A stretch of DNA of 29,126 nucleotides from JAWODU01 sp046483125 (GCA_046483125.1 JAWODU010000117.1:1-29126); one strand, 5' to 3'; positions 16,583 through 24,245 are shown, numbered from the stretch's first letter. A program made the numbers and translations. The notes: a model not told the origin generated them from the sequence alone.

Positions 16583-16745
16583 TTAGACAGGATCTACCGG
16601 ATCATAAGAGCACTGCCCACAACGTCTCTACTGCTTTGCTCTTCTTGCATCGCGGATAAGCGGCACTGCAGTACATCCAGTACGCCGCCCGCGATGCGGC
16701 GGCCTGCGTGGTGCGGGGCTGGAGGGCATGAGAGCGCGGAGGGGT
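16583..16745. repeat. Repeat C, copy 1
   Basis: It begins with ACAGGATCTACCGGATC, then a conserved ACAACGTCTCTACTGCTTTG block, and a hairpin with GCATCGCG (16647-16654) against CGCGATGC (16690-16697). The other copies are at 23969 and 26058. Confidence 0.75.
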
Positions 16746-16746
16746 G

Positions 16747-16775
16747 TTGCAGGAAGCGGGTGGTGAGGCTATAAT
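16747..16775 (+). promoter_or_regulatory. Sigma-70-type promoter for the coiled-coil gene
   Basis: TTGCAG (16747-16752), a 17-base spacer and a perfect TATAAT (16770-16775) lie 30 bases before the ATG at 16806. The promoter sits at the very end of repeat C1, so the repeat boundary marks the start of a new transcript. Confidence 0.55.
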
Positions 16776-16805
16776 CCCCGTGAGGTAAAAATAGGGAGAA
16801 AAATC

Positions 16806-17507
16806 ATGAGTGAAAGCCTTTTTGACGAAAATCGCACCGGCGCACGCCGCGGCGGGAGAAACCAGGGCGGAGATTCGCAGGACGTTGAGGGCCAACCTAT
16901 TTCTGAGGCCGGCTTGAACCGGATGGCGAAGCAGAAAGAAACAGCCGCCGGCCAGATGTCCGAGGCCGCCAGACAGCTTGAGGAACTCCGCTCGAAACAG
17001 TCGGAGCTTGAGTCGCAGAGAACCGAGCTGGAGCAGTTGACTAAACAGCAGGAAGACTACGAAAAGGACAAACGCGACATTGTCGAAAAACTGGAACGGA
17101 GCCTCATACTTGTTAAGCGCGAAGAAGTACAGGCGGTACGCATGGCCGAGCTTCTGGCGGAAGTCAGGTCGCGTTTCAAGGATACGCTTAACGAGCTCAA
17201 GGCAATAGACGAGGACTCGTGGGATGACGAGGAATTCTACGCTGAACTCAACAGGGCCATGACGCTTGTGGAAGAAGCCAGATCGGAACACCGGAAAGCC
17301 CTGGCCAGGATCGATGCCGCCGGCTGGCACAAGCAGTTGCCCCCGAGCGCTCAAAGCGTCGCGGAAGAGAGAGATGTTATGCCGGCAGGGAGGGCGTCTT
17401 TCGGTCATTATCTGAAAATCGGACTGGCGGTTACTCTGCCGCTGGCGGTGATAATGGCGATATTGTTTGTGGCGTGGCTGGCAGCAACCGGTATATGGCC
17501 AAGGTAA
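16806..17507 (+). CDS. Coiled-coil protein with C-terminal membrane anchor
   Basis: A 233-residue protein of unknown function. Residues 50-135 are a strongly predicted coiled coil (AARQLEELRSKQSELESQ onward), interrupted by an acidic patch (DEDSWDDEEFYAEL, about 136-149) and followed by another helix to ~170. Residues 204-227 are a hydrophobic helix (GLAVTLPLAVIMAILFVAWL) near the C-terminus, giving a tail-anchored topology with the coiled coil in the cytoplasm. There is no signal peptide. AGGGAG (16793-16798) is 7 bases before the ATG. Its own promoter is at 16747-16775. With the next gene it may form a membrane complex, since both are tail-anchored and adjacent. Confidence 0.7.
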   Translation: MSESLFDENRTGARRGGRNQGGDSQDVEGQPISEAGLNRMAKQKETAAGQMSEAARQLEELRSKQSELESQRTELEQLTKQQEDYEKDKRDIVEKLERSLILVKREEVQAVRMAELLAEVRSRFKDTLNELKAIDEDSWDDEEFYAELNRAMTLVEEARSEHRKALARIDAAGWHKQLPPSAQSVAEERDVMPAGRASFGHYLKIGLAVTLPLAVIMAILFVAWLAATGIWPR

Positions 17508-17527
17508 AACAAACGGCAGGGGGGGGC

Positions 17528-17632
17528 AAGATGCGGGTGAGACACCCGCTACTACAACGCCGGAAGGTGTAGTAACGCGTGTCCTCACGCGTACATGTAG
17601 GAGGCGAACCCCCGTTCGCCGAAGGTCGGGAC
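17528..17632. repeat. REP-like repeat B, copy 3
   Basis: It has the inner palindrome pair (GCGGGTGAGACACCCGC with CTACTACAAC; GTAGTA with an ACGCGTGTCCTCACGCGT hairpin) and the right outer unit GTAGGAGGCGAACC. The left outer unit is lost. It lies between two tail-anchored protein genes. Confidence 0.8.
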
Positions 17633-17696
17633 GGAGTATAGAACGTATCGCCCCAATGATATCCGCGCCCGCAAAGGCGCTGTTCATTTTGAAGTC

Positions 17697-18173
17697 ATGA
17701 ACGCTTTGTTCAGGAAAAAAAAGTCGCCCGTAAAAAAGCGGCTCAAGCGGCTGGAGAAGGAACTTTCCGATGTTCAGGGCAATATACATTCCTTGAACAG
17801 GCAGTTGGCAGACGGCGGTTCCCTGGTACCTGATTCAAAACCGGACCCATACCGCACGAGTGCGCCCCGGCCCAGTAAAGCGGGCCGGGAAAAAAATCGC
17901 GGCAGAGACAGTTTCGCGGAGAATTCCGGAAAACCGGAAATCCGCGGGCCGGATTCCGGGCCTTCCCCCGAAGGTCCAGCAAGGACAGGCGGAAAGGACG
18001 CGAGAGAAGTTCTTCATGACGACAGGTTCTTAAGCTATTTGATGAGTACGGATTTTCAGCCGGGCGGGCGCCCGTTGAGGCACGAACGGCAGATACAGCG
18101 CAACAAGGCCATAATCATGAGTATATTCGTGCTGATAGTTGTATTATGGGTGCTGTTTCGGTTTGTGTTGTGA
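17697..18173 (+). CDS. Small tail-anchored basic protein
   Basis: A 158-residue protein that I do not recognise. Residues 1-37 are very basic and probably coiled coil (KKKSPVKKRLKRLEKELSDV). Residues 40-100 are a low-complexity Pro/Gly/Ser-rich linker. Residues 104-133 hold a compact block, DDRFLSYLMSTDFQPGGRPL, then RHERQIQRN, that looks like a conserved motif. Residues 134-158 are a membrane helix (AIIMSIFVLIVVLWVLFRFV) ending the protein. The ATG at 17697 has only a weak TGAAG before it. It is likely linked in function to the preceding coiled-coil membrane protein. Confidence 0.65.
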   Translation: MNALFRKKKSPVKKRLKRLEKELSDVQGNIHSLNRQLADGGSLVPDSKPDPYRTSAPRPSKAGREKNRGRDSFAENSGKPEIRGPDSGPSPEGPARTGGKDAREVLHDDRFLSYLMSTDFQPGGRPLRHERQIQRNKAIIMSIFVLIVVLWVLFRFVL

Positions 18174-18197
18174 GGAGGGACGCGAAGAGTGCAGAGG

Positions 18198-18359
18198 GGA
18201 GCAACCACGGATTTCACGAATGTTCGCCGATAGGGGGATCGGCTCCTGCATAAGCCCTGCGGGTGAGACACCCGCTACTACAACGTCGGAAGATGTAGTA
18301 ACGCGTGTCCTCACGCGTATGGTGCAGGAGGCGAACCACTGTTCGCCGAAGGTCGGGAC
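18198..18359. repeat. REP-like repeat B, copy 4
   Basis: All four hairpin units are present. In both outer units the tetramer is GCAG instead of GTAG (left CTGC, right GCAG), a matched change in two arms about 70 bases apart. The repeat ends 4 bases before the gatC ATG, so gatC's translation initiation region is repeat sequence. Confidence 0.8.
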
Positions 18360-18363
18360 TTAA

Positions 18364-18666
18364 ATGAAAACAGATAAGAACAACACCGGCGAGATAGATG
18401 TGGCTTATGTGGCCAATCTGGCGCGTCTGCATCTGAGCGATGAGGAACTTGCCAGGTTCCAGGAGCAGTTGAACGATGTAGTCGGTTACGTGGACAAGAT
18501 TCGCGAGCTGGATTTGGACGGTGTGGAACCGACATCGCATGCTTTGGCGGTGAAAAACGTGTTCCGGAAGGATGAGGTTGCCGGCGGCCTGACTCGTGAA
18601 GAAATCCTTGCCAACGCCCCTGCACAGGCCGAAGGCCAGTTTAAGGTGCCCAAAATTATTGAGTAG
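18364..18666 (+). CDS. gatC: Asp/Glu-tRNA amidotransferase subunit C
   Basis: The 100-residue GatC subunit of the GatCAB amidotransferase, which converts mischarged Glu-tRNA(Gln) or Asp-tRNA(Asn) to the correct aminoacyl-tRNA. It carries the expected YVANLARLHLSDEELARFQ helix, the LDGVEPTSHAL turn and the C-terminal VPKIIE. GatC wraps around GatA and stabilises it. The ATG at 18364 follows repeat B4 directly; GAAGG about 12 bases upstream, inside the repeat, is the only candidate ribosome site. gatA follows after 167 bases, a gap filled with an inverted repeat. Its presence implies the organism lacks a glutaminyl- or asparaginyl-tRNA synthetase. Confidence 0.93.
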   Translation: MKTDKNNTGEIDVAYVANLARLHLSDEELARFQEQLNDVVGYVDKIRELDLDGVEPTSHALAVKNVFRKDEVAGGLTREEILANAPAQAEGQFKVPKIIE

Positions 18667-18681
18667 GAGATCTTTCAGCCG

Positions 18682-18784
18682 GGATCCAGAGGATTAACAG
18701 GATAGTGTGCCGGCAATTGCGCGGCGGAGCCGCCTGGTTGCCGGTATGTTGTAACCTCTTTGATCCTGTAAATCCGGTAGATCC
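18682..18784. repeat. Inverted repeat D between gatC and gatA
   Basis: GGATTAACAGGAT (18691-18703) pairs with ATCCTGTAAATCC (18763-18775), one mismatch; GGATC and GATCC flank it. An inner stem CCGGCAA/TTGCCGG (18710-18716 with 18738-18744) encloses a GGCGGAGCCGCC hairpin. No T-run follows, so it is a structured repeat within a transcript rather than an obvious terminator. Confidence 0.7.
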
Positions 18785-18833
18785 TGTCGAAATATCCCGG
18801 GGAAAAGGGTCTTTCAAAGCGTAACGGCGGTAC

Positions 18834-20327
18834 ATGTCCCTGAATATCGAAAAGCTTACGATCAAAAGCGCCCTGGACCTTCTGAATAAAGGCGAGGCGA
18901 GTTCAGCGGAACTTGTCGAGCGTCTGCTGAAAAAGATTGAAGAAACGGATGGCGACATAGGCGCTTATCTTGCCGTTGATCCGGAGGACGCGCTGAACCA
19001 GGCCCGGAGAGCGGACCGTGCTCGAAAAGGAGGACGGAAAAGCGGGCTCCTCGGCGTGCCCATAGCGATCAAGGACATTCTCAACGTGCGCGGCTGGCCG
19101 TGCTCCTGCGGATCGCGCATTCTCGATGGATATGTTTCTCCGTACGATGCCACTGCGGCGGCAAAACTGAAGGAGCATGGCGCGGTACTGGTGGGGCGGA
19201 CGAACCTGGACGAATTCGCCATGGGCTCGTCTACGGAGAATTCCGGCTTTCAGCTCACCCGGAATCCGTGGAACACCGATTACGTTCCCGGCGGTTCCAG
19301 CGGCGGTTCGGCGGCGGCTGTGGCGGCCGGGGAAGCCGTCGCGGCCCTTGGTTCCGACACGGGCGGTTCAATTCGTCAGCCGGCCTCCTTCTGCGGCTGT
19401 GTCGGGCTTAAACCTTCATATGGCCGCGTGTCGCGGTACGGGCTGACCGCGTTCGCGTCCTCCCTGGATCAGGTAGGGCCGCTTACAAAAACCGTGGAAG
19501 ACGCGGCCCTTCTTCTGGGTATGATCAGCGGGCATGACGGGAAGGATTCGACTTCGGTCGACGCGCCGGTGCCGGATTATACGGCTTCTCTGGATTCGGG
19601 ACTCAAGGGGGCAAAGCTGGGTCTGCCGAAAGAGTATTTTGTAGAGGGAACGGACCCCGAAGTCCGCGAAAAGGTTATGTCGGCCGTGGAGGAATGCGGC
19701 AGACTCGGGGCGGAGATTGTGGAAGTGAGCTTACCGCACACCGAGTACGTGATTGCCGCCTATTATGTTATAGCTCCCGCCGAAGCTTCCGCGAACCTGG
19801 CCAGGTATGACGGGGTCCGGTACGGGGCCCGCACCGAAGGGGGAACCGACCCCATTGACATGTATTGCCGTACGCGCGAGGAAGGCTTCGGCCCCGAGGT
19901 GAAACGGCGTGTAATACTGGGTACTTACGTTCTCTCAAGCGGCTATTATGACGCTTATTACCTTTCCGCCCAGAAGGTCAGGACGCTGGCCGGAAGGGAT
20001 TTCGAAAAGGCGTTTCAGTTATGTGACGCAATTGTGGCGCCGGTGGCGCCCACGCCTCCGTTTAAAATTGGTGAAAAAACGGACGATCCTCTGCAGATGT
20101 ACCTGAACGATATATTTACGGCAACGGCCAATATGACCGGCATATGCGGAATCTCGGTACCGTGCGGCTTCAGTAAGTCCGGTCTTCCGATCGGCCTGCA
20201 GATACTCGGCCCGGCGTTCGGCGAGGAAAAGATACTGAAAACAGCCTACGCTTACGAGCAGGCGAGAGGAGGAGAACCGCCAATCGCGCGGATCAACGCG
20301 AATGAAGAGAAGAACGATAAGGAGTAG
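18834..20327 (+). CDS. gatA: Asp/Glu-tRNA amidotransferase subunit A
   Basis: The 497-residue amidase subunit that releases ammonia from glutamine for GatB. The amidase-signature catalytic triad is intact: Lys80 (VPIAIKDIL), the cis-Ser Ser155 (PGGSSGGSAAAV) and Ser179 (GSDTGGSIRQPA), matching the spacing in S. aureus GatA. The last ~20 residues (about GGEPPIARINANEEKNDKE) come from an in-frame copy of repeat E, so the ancestral end was probably near AYEQAR. The ATG at 18834 has no clear Shine-Dalgarno. gatB follows after 75 bases, with the other arm of the same repeat in between. Confidence 0.96.
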   Translation: MSLNIEKLTIKSALDLLNKGEASSAELVERLLKKIEETDGDIGAYLAVDPEDALNQARRADRARKGGRKSGLLGVPIAIKDILNVRGWPCSCGSRILDGYVSPYDATAAAKLKEHGAVLVGRTNLDEFAMGSSTENSGFQLTRNPWNTDYVPGGSSGGSAAAVAAGEAVAALGSDTGGSIRQPASFCGCVGLKPSYGRVSRYGLTAFASSLDQVGPLTKTVEDAALLLGMISGHDGKDSTSVDAPVPDYTASLDSGLKGAKLGLPKEYFVEGTDPEVREKVMSAVEECGRLGAEIVEVSLPHTEYVIAAYYVIAPAEASANLARYDGVRYGARTEGGTDPIDMYCRTREEGFGPEVKRRVILGTYVLSSGYYDAYYLSAQKVRTLAGRDFEKAFQLCDAIVAPVAPTPPFKIGEKTDDPLQMYLNDIFTATANMTGICGISVPCGFSKSGLPIGLQILGPAFGEEKILKTAYAYEQARGGEPPIARINANEEKNDKE

Positions 20328-20372
20328 AATTATTCGCGTAGCCCGCCGCGGCGGGAGCGTGATTCGCGGGTT
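20276..20372. repeat. Repeat E spanning the gatA stop codon
   Basis: The left arm CCGCCAATCGCGCGGATCAA and CGCGAATGAAGAG (to about 20310) is translated as the end of GatA. The right arm (from 20331) is ATTCGCGTAG, then the palindrome CCCGCCGCGGCGGG (20342-20355), then GCGTGATTCGCGGGTT. The two arms form an inverted repeat around the stop codon. Confidence 0.75.
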
Positions 20373-20402
20373 GGGATTTATCCGAAAGAACGCATACACA
20401 CG

Positions 20403-21827
20403 ATGAAGTATGAAGTTACAATAGGACTTGAGGTCCACGTCCAGCTCAGGACGAAGTCGAAGATGTTCTGCGCCTGCTCCACGGAGTACGGAGCCCCTCC
20501 GAACACTCACGTCTGTCCGGTATGCCTCGGCTATCCCGGGAGTCTTCCCGTGATTAACGAAGACGCCATACGTTACACCGTTATGACCGGCCTTATGCTG
20601 GGCTCGGCAATAAGCGATTACAGCAAATTCGACCGGAAGAGTTATTTCTATCCTGATATGCCCAAGAATTATCAGATATCGCAGTACGACGCGCCGCTGT
20701 GTGTGGGCGGCGCGGTGGAAATAGACATGGATAGCGGCCGTAAATCCATACAGATAACCCGTATTCACCTTGAAGAAGATGTAGGCAAAAACATCCATTA
20801 CAGCAAGTGGAGCGGAGTGGACTTTAACCGGGCGGGCATTCCCTTAATGGAAATTGTTTCCGAGCCGCAGATTTCCTCGCCGGAAGAAGCGTTCGCTTAC
20901 CTTGCGGCGCTCAAAGAGATACTCGTATACGGCGGCGTGAGCGAATGCAGTCTGGAAGAGGGCAACATGCGTTGTGACGTGAACTGCAGTGTCAGGCCGC
21001 TCGACGAACCGGAGCTGGGCGTTAAAGCGGAAATCAAGAACCTGAACACTTTCAAGGGCGTCCTCAACGCATTGAAATACGAAGTGGAACGCCAGATCGA
21101 GACAATTGAATCGGGCGGCAGGATCGAACAGGAAACCAGGAGATGGGACGTGGATTCGGGTGTTACCGCCGCAATGCGCACGAAGGAATACGCTCATGAT
21201 TACAGGTATTTCCCGGAGCCGGACCTGGTGCCGGTTGTACTGGACAGCGAGCTGGTCAGGGAGTGGGGCCGGGATATTCCCGAACTGCCCCGCGAGAGAC
21301 GTGAGAGAATGGTGTCCGAATACGGCATTCCGGACTATGATGCGGGGGTACTGGCGGCGGACAGGGCCGTTGCGGACTATTTTGAAGAGGCGGCGCGAAT
21401 CGCAGGTGACGCCAAAGCGGTGTCAAACTGGGTTATGACGGAGATGCTCAGGCTTCTTTCGGAGAAAAACATCGGCATTACTGAAATACCGATGGAACCG
21501 GCCGCGCTTGCTGGGCTTGTAAAACTGACGGGAACCGGAATTCTGAACACTACCACGGCTAAGGAGGTTTTTGCGGAATTATTTGAAAAGGGCGGGGATC
21601 CGGCGGAAATGGTGAAAGAAAAAGGCCTGCGGCAGATAAGCGATTCGGGCGCGATCGAAGAACTGGTCGACGAGGCAATCCGGCGGAACCCGAAATCCGC
21701 TGAAGACTACAGAAACGGGAAAAAGAAGGCCCTCAAGTTCCTGATAGGGCAGGTCATGAGGGCCAGCAGGGGCAAGGCGGATCCGCGGGCCGTATCGGAA
21801 ATTCTGGAAAAAAGCCTGGATACTTGA
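20403..21827 (+). CDS. gatB: Asp/Glu-tRNA amidotransferase subunit B
   Basis: The 474-residue kinase/tRNA-binding subunit of GatCAB. It shows the N-terminal IGLEVHVQL strand, the zinc-type cysteines (MFCACS and CPVCLG), FDRKSYFYPDMPKNYQIS, and DVNCSVRP, all typical of GatB. The cradle domain is followed by the C-terminal helical and YqeY-like tail (FLIGQVMRASRGKADP). GatB phosphorylates the misacylated tRNA, receives ammonia through a tunnel from GatA and forms the amide. Length is standard. A weak GAAAG precedes the ATG at 20403. It completes the gatC-gatA-gatB series. Confidence 0.96.
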   Translation: MKYEVTIGLEVHVQLRTKSKMFCACSTEYGAPPNTHVCPVCLGYPGSLPVINEDAIRYTVMTGLMLGSAISDYSKFDRKSYFYPDMPKNYQISQYDAPLCVGGAVEIDMDSGRKSIQITRIHLEEDVGKNIHYSKWSGVDFNRAGIPLMEIVSEPQISSPEEAFAYLAALKEILVYGGVSECSLEEGNMRCDVNCSVRPLDEPELGVKAEIKNLNTFKGVLNALKYEVERQIETIESGGRIEQETRRWDVDSGVTAAMRTKEYAHDYRYFPEPDLVPVVLDSELVREWGRDIPELPRERRERMVSEYGIPDYDAGVLAADRAVADYFEEAARIAGDAKAVSNWVMTEMLRLLSEKNIGITEIPMEPAALAGLVKLTGTGILNTTTAKEVFAELFEKGGDPAEMVKEKGLRQISDSGAIEELVDEAIRRNPKSAEDYRNGKKKALKFLIGQVMRASRGKADPRAVSEILEKSLDT

Positions 21828-21865
21828 CGTTCCGGAAGAAGGCTGAAGCACCAAGCAGGATTGAC

Positions 21866-21894
21866 TTGACCCCGGGTGGTTCCTGCTCTAGAGT
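21866..21894 (+). promoter_or_regulatory. Sigma-70-type promoter upstream of ispD
   Basis: TTGACC (21866-21871), a 17-base spacer and TAGAGT (21889-21894) give a good match. The transcript would have a leader of about 65 bases before the ATG at 21966. This suggests ispD starts a new unit separate from gatB. Confidence 0.5.
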
Positions 21895-21965
21895 ATCTCG
21901 TCACTTTGCCCCGTGTACTTGTGTCAGGCCGGGGAAGGCCCCGTTTTTACCCGCAGGAAACGGCA

Positions 21966-22643
21966 ATGAACTATGCAGTAATTGTAGCTGGCGGCAGGAG
22001 TGAGCGCATGGGACCGGATGTCGATAAGGCTTTTCTGAGCCTTGGCGTGAAACCGGTTCTGGCGTATTCCGTGGCGGCTTTTGAGAAATGCGCTGATATC
22101 GACGGTATAGTACTGGTTGTGCGCAAAGACCGTCTGGACGGCGCCCGCGGCATGGTGCGGATGTACGGCTATACCAAGGTAAAGAGTGTTGTGGCCGGCG
22201 GGACCAGGCGGCAAACTTCCGTTGCCAAAGGACTGGCGGAGCTTAACGACGAAGTCCGGATTGTAACCGTGCATGACGGATGCCGTCCCTGCGTGACGGC
22301 GGAACTGATTTCAGATACGTTAAAAGCGGCAAAGAGATACGGCTCCGGTGTTTCCGCGGCCAAGGTGACCGATACGATCAAATACGTGGAGCGCGGAACA
22401 AAGGTAACGAAAACTGTGGACCGGTCTAAATTGTGGTCCGCGCAGACCCCGCAGACATTTAAAAGAGATTTGCTGGTAAAGGCTTTTGAAACCGTAAAGA
22501 AGAAGAAACTGACCGTGACGGACGAAGCGTCGGCGGTTGAACTTATATCGAAGAATGTGCATTTAGTACCGGCTCCATGGTCGAATATTAAGATTACTAC
22601 ACCTGACGACCTGGCCGTGGCAACGGTTCTGCTGAAGCTCTGA
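21966..22643 (+). CDS. ispD: 2-C-methyl-D-erythritol 4-phosphate cytidylyltransferase
   Basis: A 225-residue cytidylyltransferase of the MEP isoprenoid pathway, joining CTP and MEP to give CDP-methylerythritol. VIVAGGRSERMG and the following DKAF lysine form the CTP loop. TVHDGCRPCVT, VTDTIKYVE, LWSAQTPQTFKRDLL and VTDEASAVE follow in the family order, and IKITTPDDLAVA closes the fold. The frame is open upstream to 21876, but ATG 21966 aligns with the family start and has AGGA about 8 bases before it. Undecaprenyl phosphate made from this pathway is the lipid carrier for the glycan enzymes in the window. Confidence 0.92.
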   Translation: MNYAVIVAGGRSERMGPDVDKAFLSLGVKPVLAYSVAAFEKCADIDGIVLVVRKDRLDGARGMVRMYGYTKVKSVVAGGTRRQTSVAKGLAELNDEVRIVTVHDGCRPCVTAELISDTLKAAKRYGSGVSAAKVTDTIKYVERGTKVTKTVDRSKLWSAQTPQTFKRDLLVKAFETVKKKKLTVTDEASAVELISKNVHLVPAPWSNIKITTPDDLAVATVLLKL

Positions 22644-22718
22644 AGCCCTGATGTTGAGTGTTTTTCCGGTTAGGGGGCAGACAGCAGTTTCGTTTGGCAC
22701 GGCTGTTTATTTATCTGA

Positions 22719-23453
22719 ATGATGAGCAGTAAGAAATACGCCATACTCGGGGACATTCACGGCAATCTGGAAGCTCTGGAAACGGTGCTGAAGGACGCCG
22801 GAGAACAAGACGTTACGGATTACGTGTCTGTCGGCGACATTGTAGGATACAACGCCAATCCATCGGAATGCGTCGAGAAGGTGCGTGAACTGGGATGCGT
22901 TGGAGTATGCGGGAATCACGACCATTACTGCTGTCGCAACGAGTCGCTTGACGATTTCCACCCACTGGCCGCGCACGTTGTGGATTGGACGCGCAAACAT
23001 CTGTCTGACGAACAAATTGAATACCTGCGCAACCTGAAACTCGTTCAAAACGTCGGCGGCTTCTCAATTGTGCACAGTACACTGGATATGCCGGAAAAGT
23101 GGGGTTACGTATTTGACTCGCTGGAGGCCGACGCGAATTTCAATTATCAGAGAACTACCCTGTGTTTTCACGGACATACTCACGTGCCTGTCGTCTATAC
23201 AAAACAGAACGGGGTCAGGAAGGACGAACCGGGCCCGCTGAAGGTGTCTCTCGGAAAGAAGTATTTTATCAACGTGGGCAGTGTGGGTCAGCCGAGAGAC
23301 GGAGATCCGCGGGCGTCATACGTAACTTACGAACCCGGCAAAAAGATGGTCGAATGGCGGCGTTTGTCGTACGATATAGCGGCGGTTCAGGAGAAGATCA
23401 AAAAGGCCGGCCTGCCGGAACGTCTTGCCAGAAGGCTTGAACTCGGTAAGTAG
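22719..23453 (+). CDS. Calcineurin-like metallophosphoesterase
   Basis: A 244-residue dimetal phosphoesterase. The metal ligands are in order: GDIHGN (11-16), GDIVGYN (39-45), GNHDHY (65-70) and CFHGHTHVP (about 142-150), with FINVGSVGQPRDGDPRASY near the C-terminus. This matches the small-molecule or nucleotide phosphodiesterase branch (YfcE/MJ0936-like), but the substrate cannot be assigned. Start codons at 22719 and 22722 are adjacent; neither has a strong ribosome site. It is in the same direction as ispD and the response regulator. Confidence 0.88.
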   Translation: MMSSKKYAILGDIHGNLEALETVLKDAGEQDVTDYVSVGDIVGYNANPSECVEKVRELGCVGVCGNHDHYCCRNESLDDFHPLAAHVVDWTRKHLSDEQIEYLRNLKLVQNVGGFSIVHSTLDMPEKWGYVFDSLEADANFNYQRTTLCFHGHTHVPVVYTKQNGVRKDEPGPLKVSLGKKYFINVGSVGQPRDGDPRASYVTYEPGKKMVEWRRLSYDIAAVQEKIKKAGLPERLARRLELGK

Positions 23454-23518
23454 AGCTGTATGTTTGCCGAGCCGCAAACAAGCTTGCTTTTCGGGGGCTA
23501 TATTGCTAGTAAACAGAC

Positions 23519-23893
23519 ATGCCTGAGATACTACTCGTCGACGATGAAGAATCGGTCCTGCAGACTGTCGGAACGCTTCTTCGCACTCAGGGATACGAGG
23601 TGACCGCCGTTCGCGAAGGCGAAAAGGGCGCTGAACTCATAAGTTCCGGGAACTACGATGTGATTATCACGGACATTCGCATGGCCCCCGTGGACGGAAT
23701 GAAGCTTTTGCAGATAGCTCACGACGCTCAGCCCGAAACACCGGTCATAGTGATATCCGCATACACTTCCGAAAAAACCATTAAGCAGAGCTATCAGTTG
23801 GGCTGTAAGGCATACATCAAGAAGCCGTTCAGAATCGAACAGGTTCTGGATGCAGTTAAAGATGTCCTCCCGCAGGGCGGATCACAGTCCTGA
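23519..23893 (+). CDS. Single-domain response regulator (CheY-like receiver)
   Basis: A 124-residue stand-alone receiver domain. The acidic pair is Asp8-Asp9 with Glu10, the phospho-acceptor is Asp52 (IITDIRM), the switch Ser is Ser80 (VIVISAY), and the conserved Lys is Lys102 (KKPF). There is no output domain, so it probably acts through protein contacts, for example in a phosphorelay. There is no histidine kinase nearby. The converging FHA-kinase gene is the only other signalling gene here. No Shine-Dalgarno is present; a TATATT at 23499-23504 sits 14 bases before the ATG, suggesting a very short leader. Confidence 0.92.
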   Translation: MPEILLVDDEESVLQTVGTLLRTQGYEVTAVREGEKGAELISSGNYDVIITDIRMAPVDGMKLLQIAHDAQPETPVIVISAYTSEKTIKQSYQLGCKAYIKKPFRIEQVLDAVKDVLPQGGSQS

Positions 23894-23968
23894 GCCCACA
23901 TACGTTAATTCGGCCTTCGGCCGCAAGTAAAGGCGGTAGGCGTTAGTCATTAGGCGTTAGAGGAAAAC

Positions 23969-24245
23969 CCCACAACGTCTCTACTGCTTTGCTCCCCTTG
24001 CATCGCGCCCGGCGGCGCTGAAGAACCTCAAATACGCCGCCAGCGATGCGGGCTGTTGCGTCACGCATTTCGCTTCCGAAGGATTCGCAAATCGGATCGC
24101 AAGCTTGCCGCTTCTGCAAGGCCCCGCGGGCTGAGCTGTATACGTATACGCGAAGCCCGCGGAAACGAAGCAGAAGCGGTGAGATCGCGGTTCGATTTGC
24201 GAACGAAATGCGTGACGCGGGGGGAAGGGCACACACGGAGCTCAG
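23969..24245. repeat. Repeat C, copy 2, split by a nested palindrome
   Basis: The CACAACGTCTCTACTGC block (from 23971), a GCATCGC/GCGATGC hairpin and the closing CACACGGAGC (about 24230) match copy 3. Between them lies a 161-base palindromic insert at 24058-24218 that copy 3 lacks. Confidence 0.75.
24058..24218. repeat. 161-base imperfect palindrome nested in repeat C2
   Basis: The outer arms GCGTCACGCATTTCG (24058-24072) and CGAAATGCGTGACGC (24204-24218) are perfect. Further inward, TTCGCAAATC pairs with GATTTGCGAA (one arm read as CGATTTGCGAA), CCGCTTCTGC with GCAGAAGCGG, and CCGCGGGCT with AGCCCGCGG. The centre is GTATACGTATAC. It is shaped like a miniature inverted-repeat element. Confidence 0.75.

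Noticed and set aside
14640..18359. Repeated B blocks as a CRISPR array
   Set aside because: Copies are 1 kb or more apart, are imperfect, lie between genes and have no regular spacers or cas genes.
22691..22719. TTGGCACG before the metallophosphoesterase, resembling a sigma-54 -24 box
   Set aside because: The -12 element reads TTTAT instead of TTGCA, and the start would coincide with the ATG.
23471..23495. CAAGCTTG-centred inverted repeat after the metallophosphoesterase as an intrinsic terminator
   Set aside because: The stem is short and imperfect, and the T-run is interrupted by CGGGGG.
23905..23930. CGGCCTTCGGCCG hairpin as terminator of the response regulator gene
   Set aside because: A perfect stem is present, but it is followed by CAAGTAAAGG, not by a T-run.
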